Shown: positions 15,403 to 23,620 of the stretch, piece by piece
Position numbering within the stretch: the stretch's first letter is position 1
Layout: each line of letters begins with the position of its first letter
DNA from: Amycolatopsis sp.
GTDB lineage: Bacteria; Actinomycetota; Actinomycetes; Mycobacteriales; Pseudonocardiaceae
Reading direction: 5' to 3'
Length of the DNA stretch: 32,010 bases
Assembly: GCF_025464955.1 (NCBI RefSeq)
Contig: NZ_JAODNM010000121.1
Location: forward strand, 1-32,010
The notes under the pieces: model-generated
The model's input: the letters and a program-made list of their open reading frames with translations, nothing else
Database searches by the model: none
Told to the model about the DNA's origin: nothing
Program-made: the position numbers and the translations under genes

Positions 15403-15505
15403 AGAGCGCCCGGTGCGTTGAGAGGCGCACGCCGGGTGCGGCGGGCGGGTCGAGGAAACGGACTGGCTGCAAGGCCAACACCGCGCCTCGGCCCGACCCA
15501 ACCGC
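15403..15505 (+). ncRNA. Group II intron 3' end: domains V and VI
   Basis: GAGCGCCCGGTGCGTTGAGA (15403-15422) and the following GGCGCACGCCGGGTGCGG form the roughly 34-nt domain V hairpin: GAGC start, lower stem CCGG/CCGG, upper stem GTGCG/CGCAC, and a GNRA-like TTGAGA cap. Next, GGGTCGAGG, a GAAACGGACTGGCTGCAAGG-like interior, and CCTCGGCCCGACCC fit domain VI. The intron 3' boundary should lie near 15500. Only the 3' end remains, so the intron cannot splice or move. The 3' boundary is approximate. Nothing else is evident in 15506-15585. Confidence 0.65.
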
Positions 15506-15585
15506 CGAGGCACCGGATCCCCGATCCGACTCGTAGTGCCGCTTGGTGGCCACCGATGGTCACGGTGCTCTGCTCGGGGAACGCC

Positions 15586-16584
15586 TCAAGCGCCGGCGTG
15601 GCCGACTGCGCGGACCGCCACGGAGGCGCCGCCCTTGGCCAGCGATTCGGCGGCCGCGACGACTACCGCGAGGTCGGCCATCCCCTCCTCGCCGGGCACG
15701 ACCGGCTCGGCACCAGTCCGGATCGACTCCAGCCAGTCCAGCACCATCAGCCGATGGCTGTCGTAATAGTTCTCCTTGCCACCATGCTCGCTCGACGTCG
15801 GCGTCCAGACGAGGCAGCCCCCCTCGTCTCCCTCGTAGTCGACCACGACGTCGAGCCGACCGCCGGTGCCGAGCACCGTGGCTTCGGCCTGCGCCGCCGG
15901 ACCAGGGCTGGACCAGCTCAGCATGGACTGCGCGACGACTCCGCTCCTCATCCGCAGAGTGAGCGCGACCGTCCCCAGGTCGCCGTCTGCTGCCACCGCC
16001 TCGACCGGCCCGACCAGTGCCCGAAGCAGGCTGACCTGGTGGGTTCCCTGATCGAGCAGGATGCCCCCGGACGGTCCCGTTCCGTGGCGCCAGCCGTCGC
16101 GTACCCACACACCGCCGACCTGGTAGGCCCGAGTCGAACGCAGCGCGAGGACGTCACCGATCCGGCCGGCATCGAGCGCCGCGCGGGCGTCGTGCACGGC
16201 CCGCAGGTGCGGATAGTTCTCGGCGACAGCCAGGACGAGTCCGGCGTCCGCGGCGGCCGCGACCATCGCGCGGGCGTCGGAGAGTGTTGTCGCCAAGGGC
16301 TTTTCGACCATTACGTGGCAACCGGCGCCCAGGGCTTCCAGCACCAACCCGGAGTGCAGGTGGTGGGGGACGCGAACGTCGACGGCGTCGACCCGGACAG
16401 CCCGGCGTGCCTCGGCCAGGGAGCCGAAAGGGAGCGCGCCGGTCAGCTCGGCGACCACGGCGGCCCGTCGCGGGTCGGGGTCGATGGCGGCGGTGAGCCC
16501 GCCCAGTCCCGTGTAGACAGTGCGGGCGACGATCTCCCCCATCGCCCCGCACCCGGCCAGTGCGACGTGGATCGGTTCGGTCAC
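15586..16584 (-). CDS. Gfo/Idh/MocA-family sugar dehydrogenase
   Basis: 332 residues. N-terminal Rossmann fold with V-A-L-A-G-C-G-A-M-G-E (GxGxxG, about residues 7-16) and the family hallmark V-E-K-P-L-A-T-T (E94-K95-P96); C-terminal GFO/IDH/MocA beta-sheet domain with G-G-I-L-L-D-Q-G-T-H-Q. GTG 16584 is chosen because it overlaps the preceding SMP-30 stop by 4 bp (GTGA) with GAAGGAG upstream. It is the last gene of the leftward operon. These NAD(P)-dependent enzymes oxidise sugars or inositols, often at C1 to give lactones. Placement directly after an SMP-30 lactonase and in an operon with a galactonate-dehydratase homologue suggests an aldose 1-dehydrogenase (galactose or a related sugar); that substrate is inference. 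Confidence 0.92.
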   Translation of the reverse strand: MTEPIHVALAGCGAMGEIVARTVYTGLGGLTAAIDPDPRRAAVVAELTGALPFGSLAEARRAVRVDAVDVRVPHHLHSGLVLEALGAGCHVMVEKPLATTLSDARAMVAAAADAGLVLAVAENYPHLRAVHDARAALDAGRIGDVLALRSTRAYQVGGVWVRDGWRHGTGPSGGILLDQGTHQVSLLRALVGPVEAVAADGDLGTVALTLRMRSGVVAQSMLSWSSPGPAAQAEATVLGTGGRLDVVVDYEGDEGGCLVWTPTSSEHGGKENYYDSHRLMVLDWLESIRTGAEPVVPGEEGMADLAVVVAAAESLAKGGASVAVRAVGHAGA

Positions 16585-17483
16585 AGTGTCTTCTCCTTCG
16601 CTGCGACAGGCCGGAACCGGTCGGCCGGTAGGCCCGGGATCTCCGTGTCGACGGCGAAGAGCTTGCCCGCGTGCAGGTCCGCGGCCGCCTGTGCGGAGGT
16701 GAAACCCTCTTGCGACGTCGTGATGAACAGGGTGGTGAGACCCTCGCCGCCGAAGCAGCAACTGCTCACCTGCGTGGCCGCGACGTCGACGCGAGCGAGT
16801 ACTTCGCCGCGCTGACTGAACCGCATCACCGCCGAACCGCCCCACAAGGCGACCCACAGCGCTCCCTCGGCGTCGATCGCCATCCCGTCCGGCGCGCCGA
16901 GGGCCGGGTCGATCCGGAACGCCGTCTCCCGGTGTACAAGGTCACCGTCGACGGTCACCAGATCCACGCGCTGGGTGGGGGTGTCGATGTAGAAGAACTC
17001 GTTTGGGCTTCGCCAGGCGAGCCCGTTCGAGATCGTCACGTCCGCCAGCACGCGGACGACGTGCTCGCCGTCCAGGCGGTACAGCGAGCCCATGCCGGGC
17101 GTGCGGTCATGAGCCATGCTGCCCGCCCAGAACCGGCCGCGGGGGTCCGCGGCGCCGTCGTTCATCCGCGTGCGCCCGGCGTGGCCGCGTTCGGGCTCGG
17201 CCAGCCGGTGCACCGAGCCGTCGGTGAGGAGCCGGGCGAAGCCGAACTCGCTCGCCACGATCCAGCCGTCGGCAAGGTCGGCGCACGGCACGACCGCGCC
17301 GACCGCCTCGCCGAGCCGGTAGGTGTACACAACCGAAAGCCTTGGTGCGGCCCAGGTCGCCCGGCGGACCAGCCCCGCGTTGAGATCCACCCATAGCAGT
17401 TCACCAAGGACGTCGTCCCAGAGCGGCCCCTCGGCGTGGCCGGCGCGCTCGTCAAGGCAGACTTCGGCTCGGTAGGTGCGCAT
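16581..17483 (-). CDS. SMP-30/gluconolactonase-family lactonase
   Basis: 300 residues forming a complete six-bladed SMP-30/LRE propeller (PF08450). The four expected metal-site residues are visible: E18 in H-A-E-G-P-L-W, N108 in R-M-N-D-G, N153 in T-I-S-N-G-L-A-W and D199 in A-P-D-G-M-A-I-D. Other hallmarks: D-P-R-G-R-F-W-A-G-S-M, D-A-E-G-x-L-W-V-A. Family members are cytosolic Ca/Zn-dependent sugar lactonases. It lies 7 nt after the GH51 gene and overlaps the MocA gene by 4 bp, so it almost certainly opens the lactone made by that dehydrogenase, giving the aldonate for the dehydratase at 23621. Confidence 0.95.
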   Translation of the reverse strand: MRTYRAEVCLDERAGHAEGPLWDDVLGELLWVDLNAGLVRRATWAAPRLSVVYTYRLGEAVGAVVPCADLADGWIVASEFGFARLLTDGSVHRLAEPERGHAGRTRMNDGAADPRGRFWAGSMAHDRTPGMGSLYRLDGEHVVRVLADVTISNGLAWRSPNEFFYIDTPTQRVDLVTVDGDLVHRETAFRIDPALGAPDGMAIDAEGALWVALWGGSAVMRFSQRGEVLARVDVAATQVSSCCFGGEGLTTLFITTSQEGFTSAQAAADLHAGKLFAVDTEIPGLPADRFRPVAAKEKTL

Positions 17484-17490
17484 GGCTGTC

Positions 17491-19869
17491 CTACCCCAGC
17501 CGCATCGACGTGTACGAGTGGGCCGGGAACGTCCGCGTCAGCACACCGCCACTGAAGTCCACAGTGGACGATGATGGCACGACGTCGCGAGGCTTGCCGA
17601 CCGTGTTCACGCCGTTCGCCGGTCCCGTCAGGGTGCTCACGGCCGCGGTGCCGCTGAATCCGTCAAGCCGCATCGTATAGGTGAGCGGTGTGTCCGAACC
17701 GTTGACGATGTCGACGCTCAGCCGTTTCCCGTCCGGGCTCGCCAGCGCGGTGACGTCGAACAGCTGGTCCCCGCCGGTGATGTCCGCGCGGACCACGTTG
17801 TGCTGCCACGACGCCGCCTTCATCTGGTCGACGTAGTAAGGCGGCTGGCCCCACACTTGCTGCTGGTTCATGAACACCAGCCCCTGGTCCCAGCCGTTGT
17901 CGTTCTGGCCGTCGACCTGCAGCGCGTTGGCCGACGACACGACGTCGACCTTGGGTCTGCGCTGCAGGGCGTTGATCGCGTAGGCGTTGGCGATGGCGCG
18001 CGCGAGGTCGTGTGTATCGGCGTTGAGCTCGAAGACGACGACCTTGTAGTCGGCGCCGGGGCTGATCGCTCCGAGCTGGTAGACGTAGCTGTCCAGCGCG
18101 GCGATCTGCGACGGGATGCCCGCGGCGTCCTGCGTCCAGAGGTGGACGTCGAACTGGACTTCGGCGCCGTACTGCCGAGAGAGATCGAGGATCTTCTTGT
18201 GCGTGGCGAGGGTGTTTACTTTACCGCCGCCGGTGAAGTGGTACGGATCGGTGATCACGTCGCCGTAGGTGAAGTCCCCGACGACGAGCTTGATCGTCGG
18301 GTCGTAGGACCAGATGACGTCGGCGAGCGCCTTGAACTTCGTCCAGTACGTGTCGTCGACGGCGTTCTCGTTGCCCAGTTCCAGTCGGTGGACGGTGTAC
18401 GGCGCCGGGTGCCCGTCGGCGACACGCCGGGCGCCCCACGGCGTGGAGGCCGGTCCGTAGAGGTACTGCATGAGGTCGGCGATGTCCTGTGGGGTCTCGT
18501 CGATGTTCAGCGACGGCACGGCTTCGATGCCCATCGCCTCGCCCAGCTTCAGGAAGTCGAAGATGCCCCAGCCGTTCGACTCGTAGGGGTACCAGAAACC
18601 GGTGGTGACCGGCCGGTTCACCGGGTCGCCGATCATCGTCTTCCACTTGTACTGCGAGACGTCACCGCAGCCGCTGTTGGCGCAGCCGCCGAACCGGATC
18701 GCGCGCACGCCCTGCTGCACCATCGCGTCGGCGACGTCCTTGCGGACGGGCAGGCCGTCGAACCGGCCCCACGGTCCGGGCTGCAGGAAGGTGTACCCGA
18801 CATGGGCCGTGCCGGGGGCGGTCAGCGCGACGGTGAACCGGGCGAGCGTGTCACTCGCCGTCGGAGAGAGCGAGTAGGAGTAGGTGCGCCAGCCGGTGCT
18901 CTGTGTGCGTACCGAGGTCTGGGCGTAGGTCCGGCTGCCGTCCGCGCTCTGCAGGGCCAGGTCCACGGTCTCCGCGGCGTCGGCGCGCAGGGTGATCTTG
19001 CCTTCGTATGGCTTGCCGCCTACCAGGCCGAGGCCCTGCCGGTTGAGACCGCGGTTCTCGATCCCGACGCTGCCCTGACCGGAGGTGAAGGTGATCTCCT
19101 GGTCCTGGCGCCCCTTGAACGGCGCGGCCGTGTCGAGCGCGTAGGTGCCGGCGGCACCCCCCGACGCGGTCGCGCGCCACATCCCGCTCACACCCGGATC
19201 GTGCTCGGGCTCGGCGAATGCCTCGCCGTAGAGCAGCTGGCTGTAGATCCCGCCGTAGATCTCATGGTTGACGTCTTCCATGCCGGTAGCGACGTCGGTG
19301 GGCGATGCCTGGCCTGCAACTTCGTTGGTGTGCACGGTCACACCGCGCGCGAGGATGGTCGGGACGATCTTCCACACCTGGCCGGCACGTCCCGGTACCT
19401 GGCTCCACAACTGCGTCTCGACGCCGAATGTCGTCCCTCCATCCTTTGTGGACAAAAGACGGTTCCCGGTGCCCTGGTTGGCGATCGTGACAGTGCCACT
19501 GCCCGCGTCGGCGATACGCCAGTGCTGGTCGGGGTAGGTTCCCAGGTAGTCCCAGAGGTGCACGACAGCACCGTCGCCGGACTGGCCGTTCACTGTGGAC
19601 AGAGCCTTCCCGATACCGTCGTTGACGATCTCGCTGTAGCCGCCGCCGAGGTCGACCTGCCGCCAGAGCTGGCGGCGGTCCCCGGCGTAGGGGGTAACGG
19701 TGACTACCGGGTCGCCACCGGTCCGGGTCAGACCGAGTACCCCGCCGCCCGCCGGTTCGACGATCGTGAACGTCACACCGTCAGCGTTGGTGGCGTCCGC
19801 CCGGACGGCGGTGGGCGCGATCATGGACAACACGAGGAGCAGCGCAGCAAACAGGCTTCGTTTCATCAT
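17491..19869 (-). CDS. Exported GH51-type furanosidase with ricin-like lectin domain
   Basis: 792 residues. Signal peptide about 1-24 (M-M-K-R-S-L-F-A-A-L-L-L-V-L, cleavage after V-R-A). Residues about 30-170 are a ricin-type beta-trefoil with several Q-x-W repeats (R-Q-L-W, D-Q-H-W, T-Q-L-W, G-Q-V-W). The GH51-like core begins at N-H-E-I-Y-G-G-I-Y-S-Q-L-L-Y-G-E, is interrupted by a carbohydrate-binding beta-sandwich (about 230-365), and carries acid/base E501 in L-E-L-G-N-E-N and probable nucleophile E614 in V-V-F-E-L-N-A. A C-terminal alpha-L-arabinofuranosidase beta domain ends A-H-S-Y-T-S-M-R-L. It cleaves terminal furanosides outside the cell; alpha-L-arabinofuranose is the default. Because beta-D-galactofuranose has the same ring stereochemistry and the operon encodes a galactonate-dehydratase homologue, galactofuranoside is a real alternative. 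It follows the permease by 14 nt. Confidence 0.88.
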   Translation of the reverse strand: MMKRSLFAALLLVLSMIAPTAVRADATNADGVTFTIVEPAGGGVLGLTRTGGDPVVTVTPYAGDRRQLWRQVDLGGGYSEIVNDGIGKALSTVNGQSGDGAVVHLWDYLGTYPDQHWRIADAGSGTVTIANQGTGNRLLSTKDGGTTFGVETQLWSQVPGRAGQVWKIVPTILARGVTVHTNEVAGQASPTDVATGMEDVNHEIYGGIYSQLLYGEAFAEPEHDPGVSGMWRATASGGAAGTYALDTAAPFKGRQDQEITFTSGQGSVGIENRGLNRQGLGLVGGKPYEGKITLRADAAETVDLALQSADGSRTYAQTSVRTQSTGWRTYSYSLSPTASDTLARFTVALTAPGTAHVGYTFLQPGPWGRFDGLPVRKDVADAMVQQGVRAIRFGGCANSGCGDVSQYKWKTMIGDPVNRPVTTGFWYPYESNGWGIFDFLKLGEAMGIEAVPSLNIDETPQDIADLMQYLYGPASTPWGARRVADGHPAPYTVHRLELGNENAVDDTYWTKFKALADVIWSYDPTIKLVVGDFTYGDVITDPYHFTGGGKVNTLATHKKILDLSRQYGAEVQFDVHLWTQDAAGIPSQIAALDSYVYQLGAISPGADYKVVVFELNADTHDLARAIANAYAINALQRRPKVDVVSSANALQVDGQNDNGWDQGLVFMNQQQVWGQPPYYVDQMKAASWQHNVVRADITGGDQLFDVTALASPDGKRLSVDIVNGSDTPLTYTMRLDGFSGTAAVSTLTGPANGVNTVGKPRDVVPSSSTVDFSGGVLTRTFPAHSYTSMRLG

Positions 19870-19883
19870 GACTCCTCTGGAGG

Positions 19884-20888
19884 TCAGGTCTGGTCGCGTT
19901 CGGACCGGCGAGCCCGCAGCCGGTCGGTGACCACGGCGACGGCAAGTACCGCACCGAGCACGATCTGCTGGTAGTAGGGCGAAACGTGCAGGATGACCAG
20001 GCCGCTGTTGATGCAGACGAGCAGGATCGCGCCGAACGCGACGCCGAGGACCCGGCCCACTCCCCCGCTCAGGCTGATCCCGCCGATCACGGCGGCCGCG
20101 ATCGCGTTGAGCTCCCAGCCTGTGGCCACGCTGGGCTGGCCCACAGTGAGCCGGGCGGTCACGAGGACTCCCACCGCCGACGCGAGGACGCTGCTGACGA
20201 CGTAGGCGAGCACGATGCGCCGCCGCGTCCGGATCCCGGCGAGACGGGCGGCTTCGGGGTTACCCCCGACCGCGTACAGCTGACGGCCGAAGTGGGTGCG
20301 TTCGAGGAAGAACCATGCCACTACGCACGCGCCGACGAACAACAGCGCGGGCGCCGGGATCCCGGCGAGGCGGGACTGGGCGATGTTGGTGAAGGTCGCG
20401 CCGATGCCGTCGATCGGGAAGCCCTGGGTGAGCGCGAGCGCCGCCCCGCGCGCGGCCACCAGCGTGACCAGGGTGGTGACGAACGGTGGTACCCCGAGGA
20501 TCGTCACCGAAAGGCCGTGCAGCAGCCCGATGACCGTGCCCGTCAACAACGCGACCGCGATCGCGACGAGGTCCGGCAGGCCGGCGTGCACGTTCAGCCA
20601 GGCCGACCACACCCCCGAGAGGGCTACCACCGAGCCGACTGACAGGTCGATGCCGCCGGTGATGATGACGAAGCTGACCCCGAGCGCGAGCAGTCCGTAC
20701 TGGGCCAAGTCGACGCCCATGGTCTGCAGGTTCGACACCCCGGCGAAGTTGGCGTTCCCCAGTGAGAACACGGCGAAGGCGACCACCACGGCGCCGACGA
20801 CACCGGCCTCCTTACCACGCAGGAGCGCGGCGCCCCCACGTTTGCGCAGAGTGTCCGGTGCTGCCGGTTCGGTCTGCGTCGTGGTCAC
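19884..20888 (-). CDS. CUT2-family sugar ABC permease (RbsC-like)
   Basis: 334 residues, hydrophobic with about 8-10 membrane helices. Family marks: G-I-D-L-S-V-G-S-V-V-A-L-S (the EAA-like signature of RbsC/XylH/AraH permeases), L-H-G-L-S-V-T-I-L-G-V-P-P-F-V-T-T-L, A-V-G-G-N-P-E-A-A-R-L-A-G-I, L-N-A-I-A-A-A-V-I-G-G-I-S-L-S-G-G-V-G and a C-terminal basic tail. GTG 20888 overlaps the ATPase stop by 4 bp, which fixes the start although the frame stays open far upstream. It forms the membrane channel of the importer with the ATPase at 20885 and the lipoprotein at 22390; probably a homodimer, as only one permease gene is present. Confidence 0.95.
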   Translation of the reverse strand: MTTTQTEPAAPDTLRKRGGAALLRGKEAGVVGAVVVAFAVFSLGNANFAGVSNLQTMGVDLAQYGLLALGVSFVIITGGIDLSVGSVVALSGVWSAWLNVHAGLPDLVAIAVALLTGTVIGLLHGLSVTILGVPPFVTTLVTLVAARGAALALTQGFPIDGIGATFTNIAQSRLAGIPAPALLFVGACVVAWFFLERTHFGRQLYAVGGNPEAARLAGIRTRRRIVLAYVVSSVLASAVGVLVTARLTVGQPSVATGWELNAIAAAVIGGISLSGGVGRVLGVAFGAILLVCINSGLVILHVSPYYQQIVLGAVLAVAVVTDRLRARRSERDQT

Positions 20889-22393
20889 GGTGCTACCCCT
20901 TCCGGAACTTCGTTGGCGGCGGCCATCAGGGTGTGCTTGCTGTACGACGCCCGCGCTACGGTCGCGGCGAGGCGGCCGCGCGCGAGCACGACGGTCCGGT
21001 GCGTCAGCCGCATCAACTCCTCCAGCTCGGAGGAGGCGATGACGACGGCCATCCCCCGCGCGGCGAAGGACTCGATCAGGTGGTAGATCTCCGCCTTCGC
21101 GCCGACGTCGACGCCGCGAGTGGGCTCGTCGAGCAGCAGAAGCTTCGGGTGCGTGGCAAACCAGCGGCCGAAGACCGTCCGCTGCTGGTTGCCGCCCGAA
21201 AGGGTGCCGACCGGTTGCTCCTGCGTGGCACACCGAACCCGCACCGAGCGCCGCACCTCGTCGGTGAAAACCTCCTCCGCGCGCGGAGAGAGCAGAAAGC
21301 CGTGCTTCGCCAGTCGAGGCAGCGAAGCGAGCGAGATGTTCCAGCGGACCGGTGCGTCCAGCAGCAGCGCCTGGTGCTTGCGGTCCTCGGGGACGAGCCC
21401 GACGCCCGCGCGGACCGCGTCGGCGGGATGCTTGGGTGCGTACGGCCGGCCGTCGAGGCGCATCGATCCCGCTGTGACGGGCATCGCGCCCATGAGCGCG
21501 TGCACCAGCCGGCTGCGGCCGGAGCCCAGCAGACCGGCGACGCCCAGGATCTCGCCCCGGCTCACGTCGAAATCGATCGGTCCGATCCCGGCCGCTTCGA
21601 GCCCGCGCACACTCAGCACCGCCTCGCCACCGGGTGGTGGCGGATCGCCTTCGGCCAATACGTCGGCCTCGTCGCCGGCCATCGCGCGGATCATCGCCTC
21701 GTGCGTCGCCTCGGCCGGCGTCAGGTCGGCGACAAGGTGGCCGTTGCGCAGGACGAGCACGCGATCGGCGATCTCGCGAACCTCGTCCAGCCGGTGCCCG
21801 ATGAAGATCACGACCTTGCCTTGCGCGGCGAGGTCTCGCGCGCACTTGAGCACCCGGCGCGCTTCGACCGGCCCGAGCGCCGAGGTCGGCTCGTCGAGCA
21901 CCAGCACCGACGGTTCCCGGCCCAGCGCCTTGGCGATCTCGACGAGCTGGCGCTGCGCGACCGACAGGCGCGCGACCGGCCGCCGGACCGGGATGTCGGC
22001 GTCGATACGGGCGAGCATCGCCCGAGCGGCGTTCTCCGTCCCGCGGCGGTCGAACAGCACGCGCCCCGTTCCGGCGCGCCGGCCGAGCAGCAGGTTCTCC
22101 GCGGTGGACAGCTCGGGGACGAGCGGGAACTCCTGTGACACGGTCGCCACGCCGAGCGACTGCGCGTGTGCCGGGTCGCCGTTGCGCAGCTTCTCGCCGC
22201 CGATGGTGACGCGGCCCTCGTCTGCGGCGGTGGCGCCGGTCAGCACTCGGATCAGGGTCGACTTGCCGGCGCCGTTCTCGCCGAGCACGGCGACGACCTC
22301 CCCGCCGCGCAGTGCCAGCCGGTCGACGTTGAGCACTTCGACCGTCCCGTACCGCTTGCGCAGGCCGGTGGCCTCGACGTGCTCGGTAGTCAC
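20885..22393 (-). CDS. CUT2-family sugar ABC ATPase (RbsA/MglA-like)
   Basis: 502 residues with two fused nucleotide-binding domains. NBD1: Walker A G-E-N-G-A-G-K-S-T (38-46), signature L-S-V-A-Q-R-Q, Walker B V-L-V-L-D-E-P-T-S-A-L. NBD2: degenerate Walker A G-L-L-G-S-G-R-S-R (the Lys replaced by Arg, normal for this subfamily), canonical L-S-G-G-N-Q-Q, Walker B L-L-L-L-D-E-P-T-R-G-V-D-V-G. NBD1 has a non-standard signature (S-V-A-Q instead of S-x-G-Q/E), also typical of RbsA/MglA. GTG 22393 overlaps the lipoprotein stop by 4 bp. It energises import of a monosaccharide with the neighbouring permease. Confidence 0.96.
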   Translation of the reverse strand: MTTEHVEATGLRKRYGTVEVLNVDRLALRGGEVVAVLGENGAGKSTLIRVLTGATAADEGRVTIGGEKLRNGDPAHAQSLGVATVSQEFPLVPELSTAENLLLGRRAGTGRVLFDRRGTENAARAMLARIDADIPVRRPVARLSVAQRQLVEIAKALGREPSVLVLDEPTSALGPVEARRVLKCARDLAAQGKVVIFIGHRLDEVREIADRVLVLRNGHLVADLTPAEATHEAMIRAMAGDEADVLAEGDPPPPGGEAVLSVRGLEAAGIGPIDFDVSRGEILGVAGLLGSGRSRLVHALMGAMPVTAGSMRLDGRPYAPKHPADAVRAGVGLVPEDRKHQALLLDAPVRWNISLASLPRLAKHGFLLSPRAEEVFTDEVRRSVRVRCATQEQPVGTLSGGNQQRTVFGRWFATHPKLLLLDEPTRGVDVGAKAEIYHLIESFAARGMAVVIASSELEELMRLTHRTVVLARGRLAATVARASYSKHTLMAAANEVPEGVAP

Positions 22394-23514
22394 GGCGTGA
22401 CACCCAGCTTCTTCAGGTCGTCGAGGTAGGTCTGGAGGTTGCCGCCGGTCACCAGCCCGATGCCGGAGCTCAGGGTGCTGGTCCCGTCCTTCTGCGTCAG
22501 ATACGGCTTCAGCAGCTGGTCCGTCGCCTGCTTGCCGAGCACCTTCAGCGCGGTCAGCAGGTACACGCCGAGGTAGCCCTGCTGGTAGGGGCGCTGCAGC
22601 ACCATCGCCTGGACAACGCCGTCACGCACGAAGTCCACGGTCTTCGGCTCGGCGTCGTCGGCGACGACCTTCACCGTGCCGGACTTGCCCGCCGCCTTGA
22701 CCGCCTGCCCGGCGGCCGGGCCGTCGTAGGACCAAACCGTGTAGATGCCGGCGAGGTCCGGGTTCGCCTGCAGTGCCATCTGCGCGTTCGACAGCGCTTT
22801 CGACGGATCGGAATCGTCGTTGAGCGTGTCGACGATCCGGACTCCGCTGCCTTCGATCGCCTTCTTGAATCCCGCGATGCGCTGGGTGGCGTTCGCCGCG
22901 GTGAGCGACCCGGTCAGGACGGCGACCTTTCCCGAACCGCCCAGCAGCGTCTTCATCGCTTGGCCGGCCTGTTCCCCGGCGTCGGTATTGGGGGTGCCGA
23001 GATAGGTGATCGGTTCCGATGTGCCGGACAGGGGCGAGTCGATCGCCACGACGCCGATCCCGGCGCGCTGTGCCGCGTCGACCGGTCCCCGGACCGCGAC
23101 CGGGTCGACGGCCGACACGGTGTAACCGTCCACTTTGTCCGAACGCAGCGTGTCCAGAATCGAAAGCTGAGTGCTGAGGTCGCCGCTCGATGGTGCTTGG
23201 AACTCAGCCTGGACACCGAGTTCCTTGGCCGCGTTGGTCATCCCGGTCCGGCCTTCTGTCCAGTACGCCGACGGGCTGTTGATGACCATGGCGACTCGTA
23301 CGGCGTGGAGGTCCTTGCCCTGGAGGGCCTGCTTGATCTTTCCGGCGAGCTCGGCCAGCTTCGCGTCGTTGAACTCCGTCGACCCGGCCAGCTTCGCGGC
23401 CGTCGGGTCGGCTTGCTGTTTCGCGTTGTCGGCGGCGGTCGTGCATCCGGTCAGGGCGAGCAAAACCGAGGCGGCTAGAGCCGTGGCAGTGCACAGCACG
23501 CGGGTCCTGGTCAT
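22390..23514 (-). CDS. Sugar-binding lipoprotein of the CUT2 importer
   Basis: 374 residues. Lipoprotein signal with lipobox L-L-A-L-T-G-C (C24). The mature part is a periplasmic-binding-protein-like domain of the RbsB/XylF type (Peripla_BP_4): V-R-V-A-M-V-I-N-S-P-S-A-Y-W, then G-V-Q-A-E-F-Q-A-P, D-G-Y-T-V-S-A-V-D-P-V-A-V, G-I-G-V-V-A-I-D-S-P-L, G-K-V-A-V-L-T-G-S, A-N-P-D-L-A-G-I-Y-T-V-W, V-V-A-D-D-A-E-P. AAAGGAG sits 6 nt before ATG 23514. It captures the imported sugar at the outer membrane face. The gene follows the enolase gene by 106 nt and starts the tightly overlapped part of the operon; the 106-nt gap has no strong hairpin, so read-through from 24769 is plausible. Confidence 0.95.
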   Translation of the reverse strand: MTRTRVLCTATALAASVLLALTGCTTAADNAKQQADPTAAKLAGSTEFNDAKLAELAGKIKQALQGKDLHAVRVAMVINSPSAYWTEGRTGMTNAAKELGVQAEFQAPSSGDLSTQLSILDTLRSDKVDGYTVSAVDPVAVRGPVDAAQRAGIGVVAIDSPLSGTSEPITYLGTPNTDAGEQAGQAMKTLLGGSGKVAVLTGSLTAANATQRIAGFKKAIEGSGVRIVDTLNDDSDPSKALSNAQMALQANPDLAGIYTVWSYDGPAAGQAVKAAGKSGTVKVVADDAEPKTVDFVRDGVVQAMVLQRPYQQGYLGVYLLTALKVLGKQATDQLLKPYLTQKDGTSTLSSGIGLVTGGNLQTYLDDLKKLGVTP

Positions 23515-23620
23515 GGTGAACTCCTTTGTCGCGGATATCCACGCCGTGGTGCGCGGTGGGCGCGCCTGGCGCGGCGGCCTTCTTTCCAGGCTTGGTTTCC
23601 GGGGTCGGGCCCGCTGCGCA

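Noticed and set aside
17800..19974. A 724-residue plus-strand frame over the GH51 gene
   Set aside because: Composition is Arg/Val/Asp-rich shadow sequence; the minus strand has signal peptide, lectin repeats and catalytic motifs.
20889..22403. Upstream part of the long minus-strand frame that ends with the permease
   Set aside because: Only the part from GTG 20888 encodes the permease; the upstream Arg-rich portion is a shadow of the ATPase gene.
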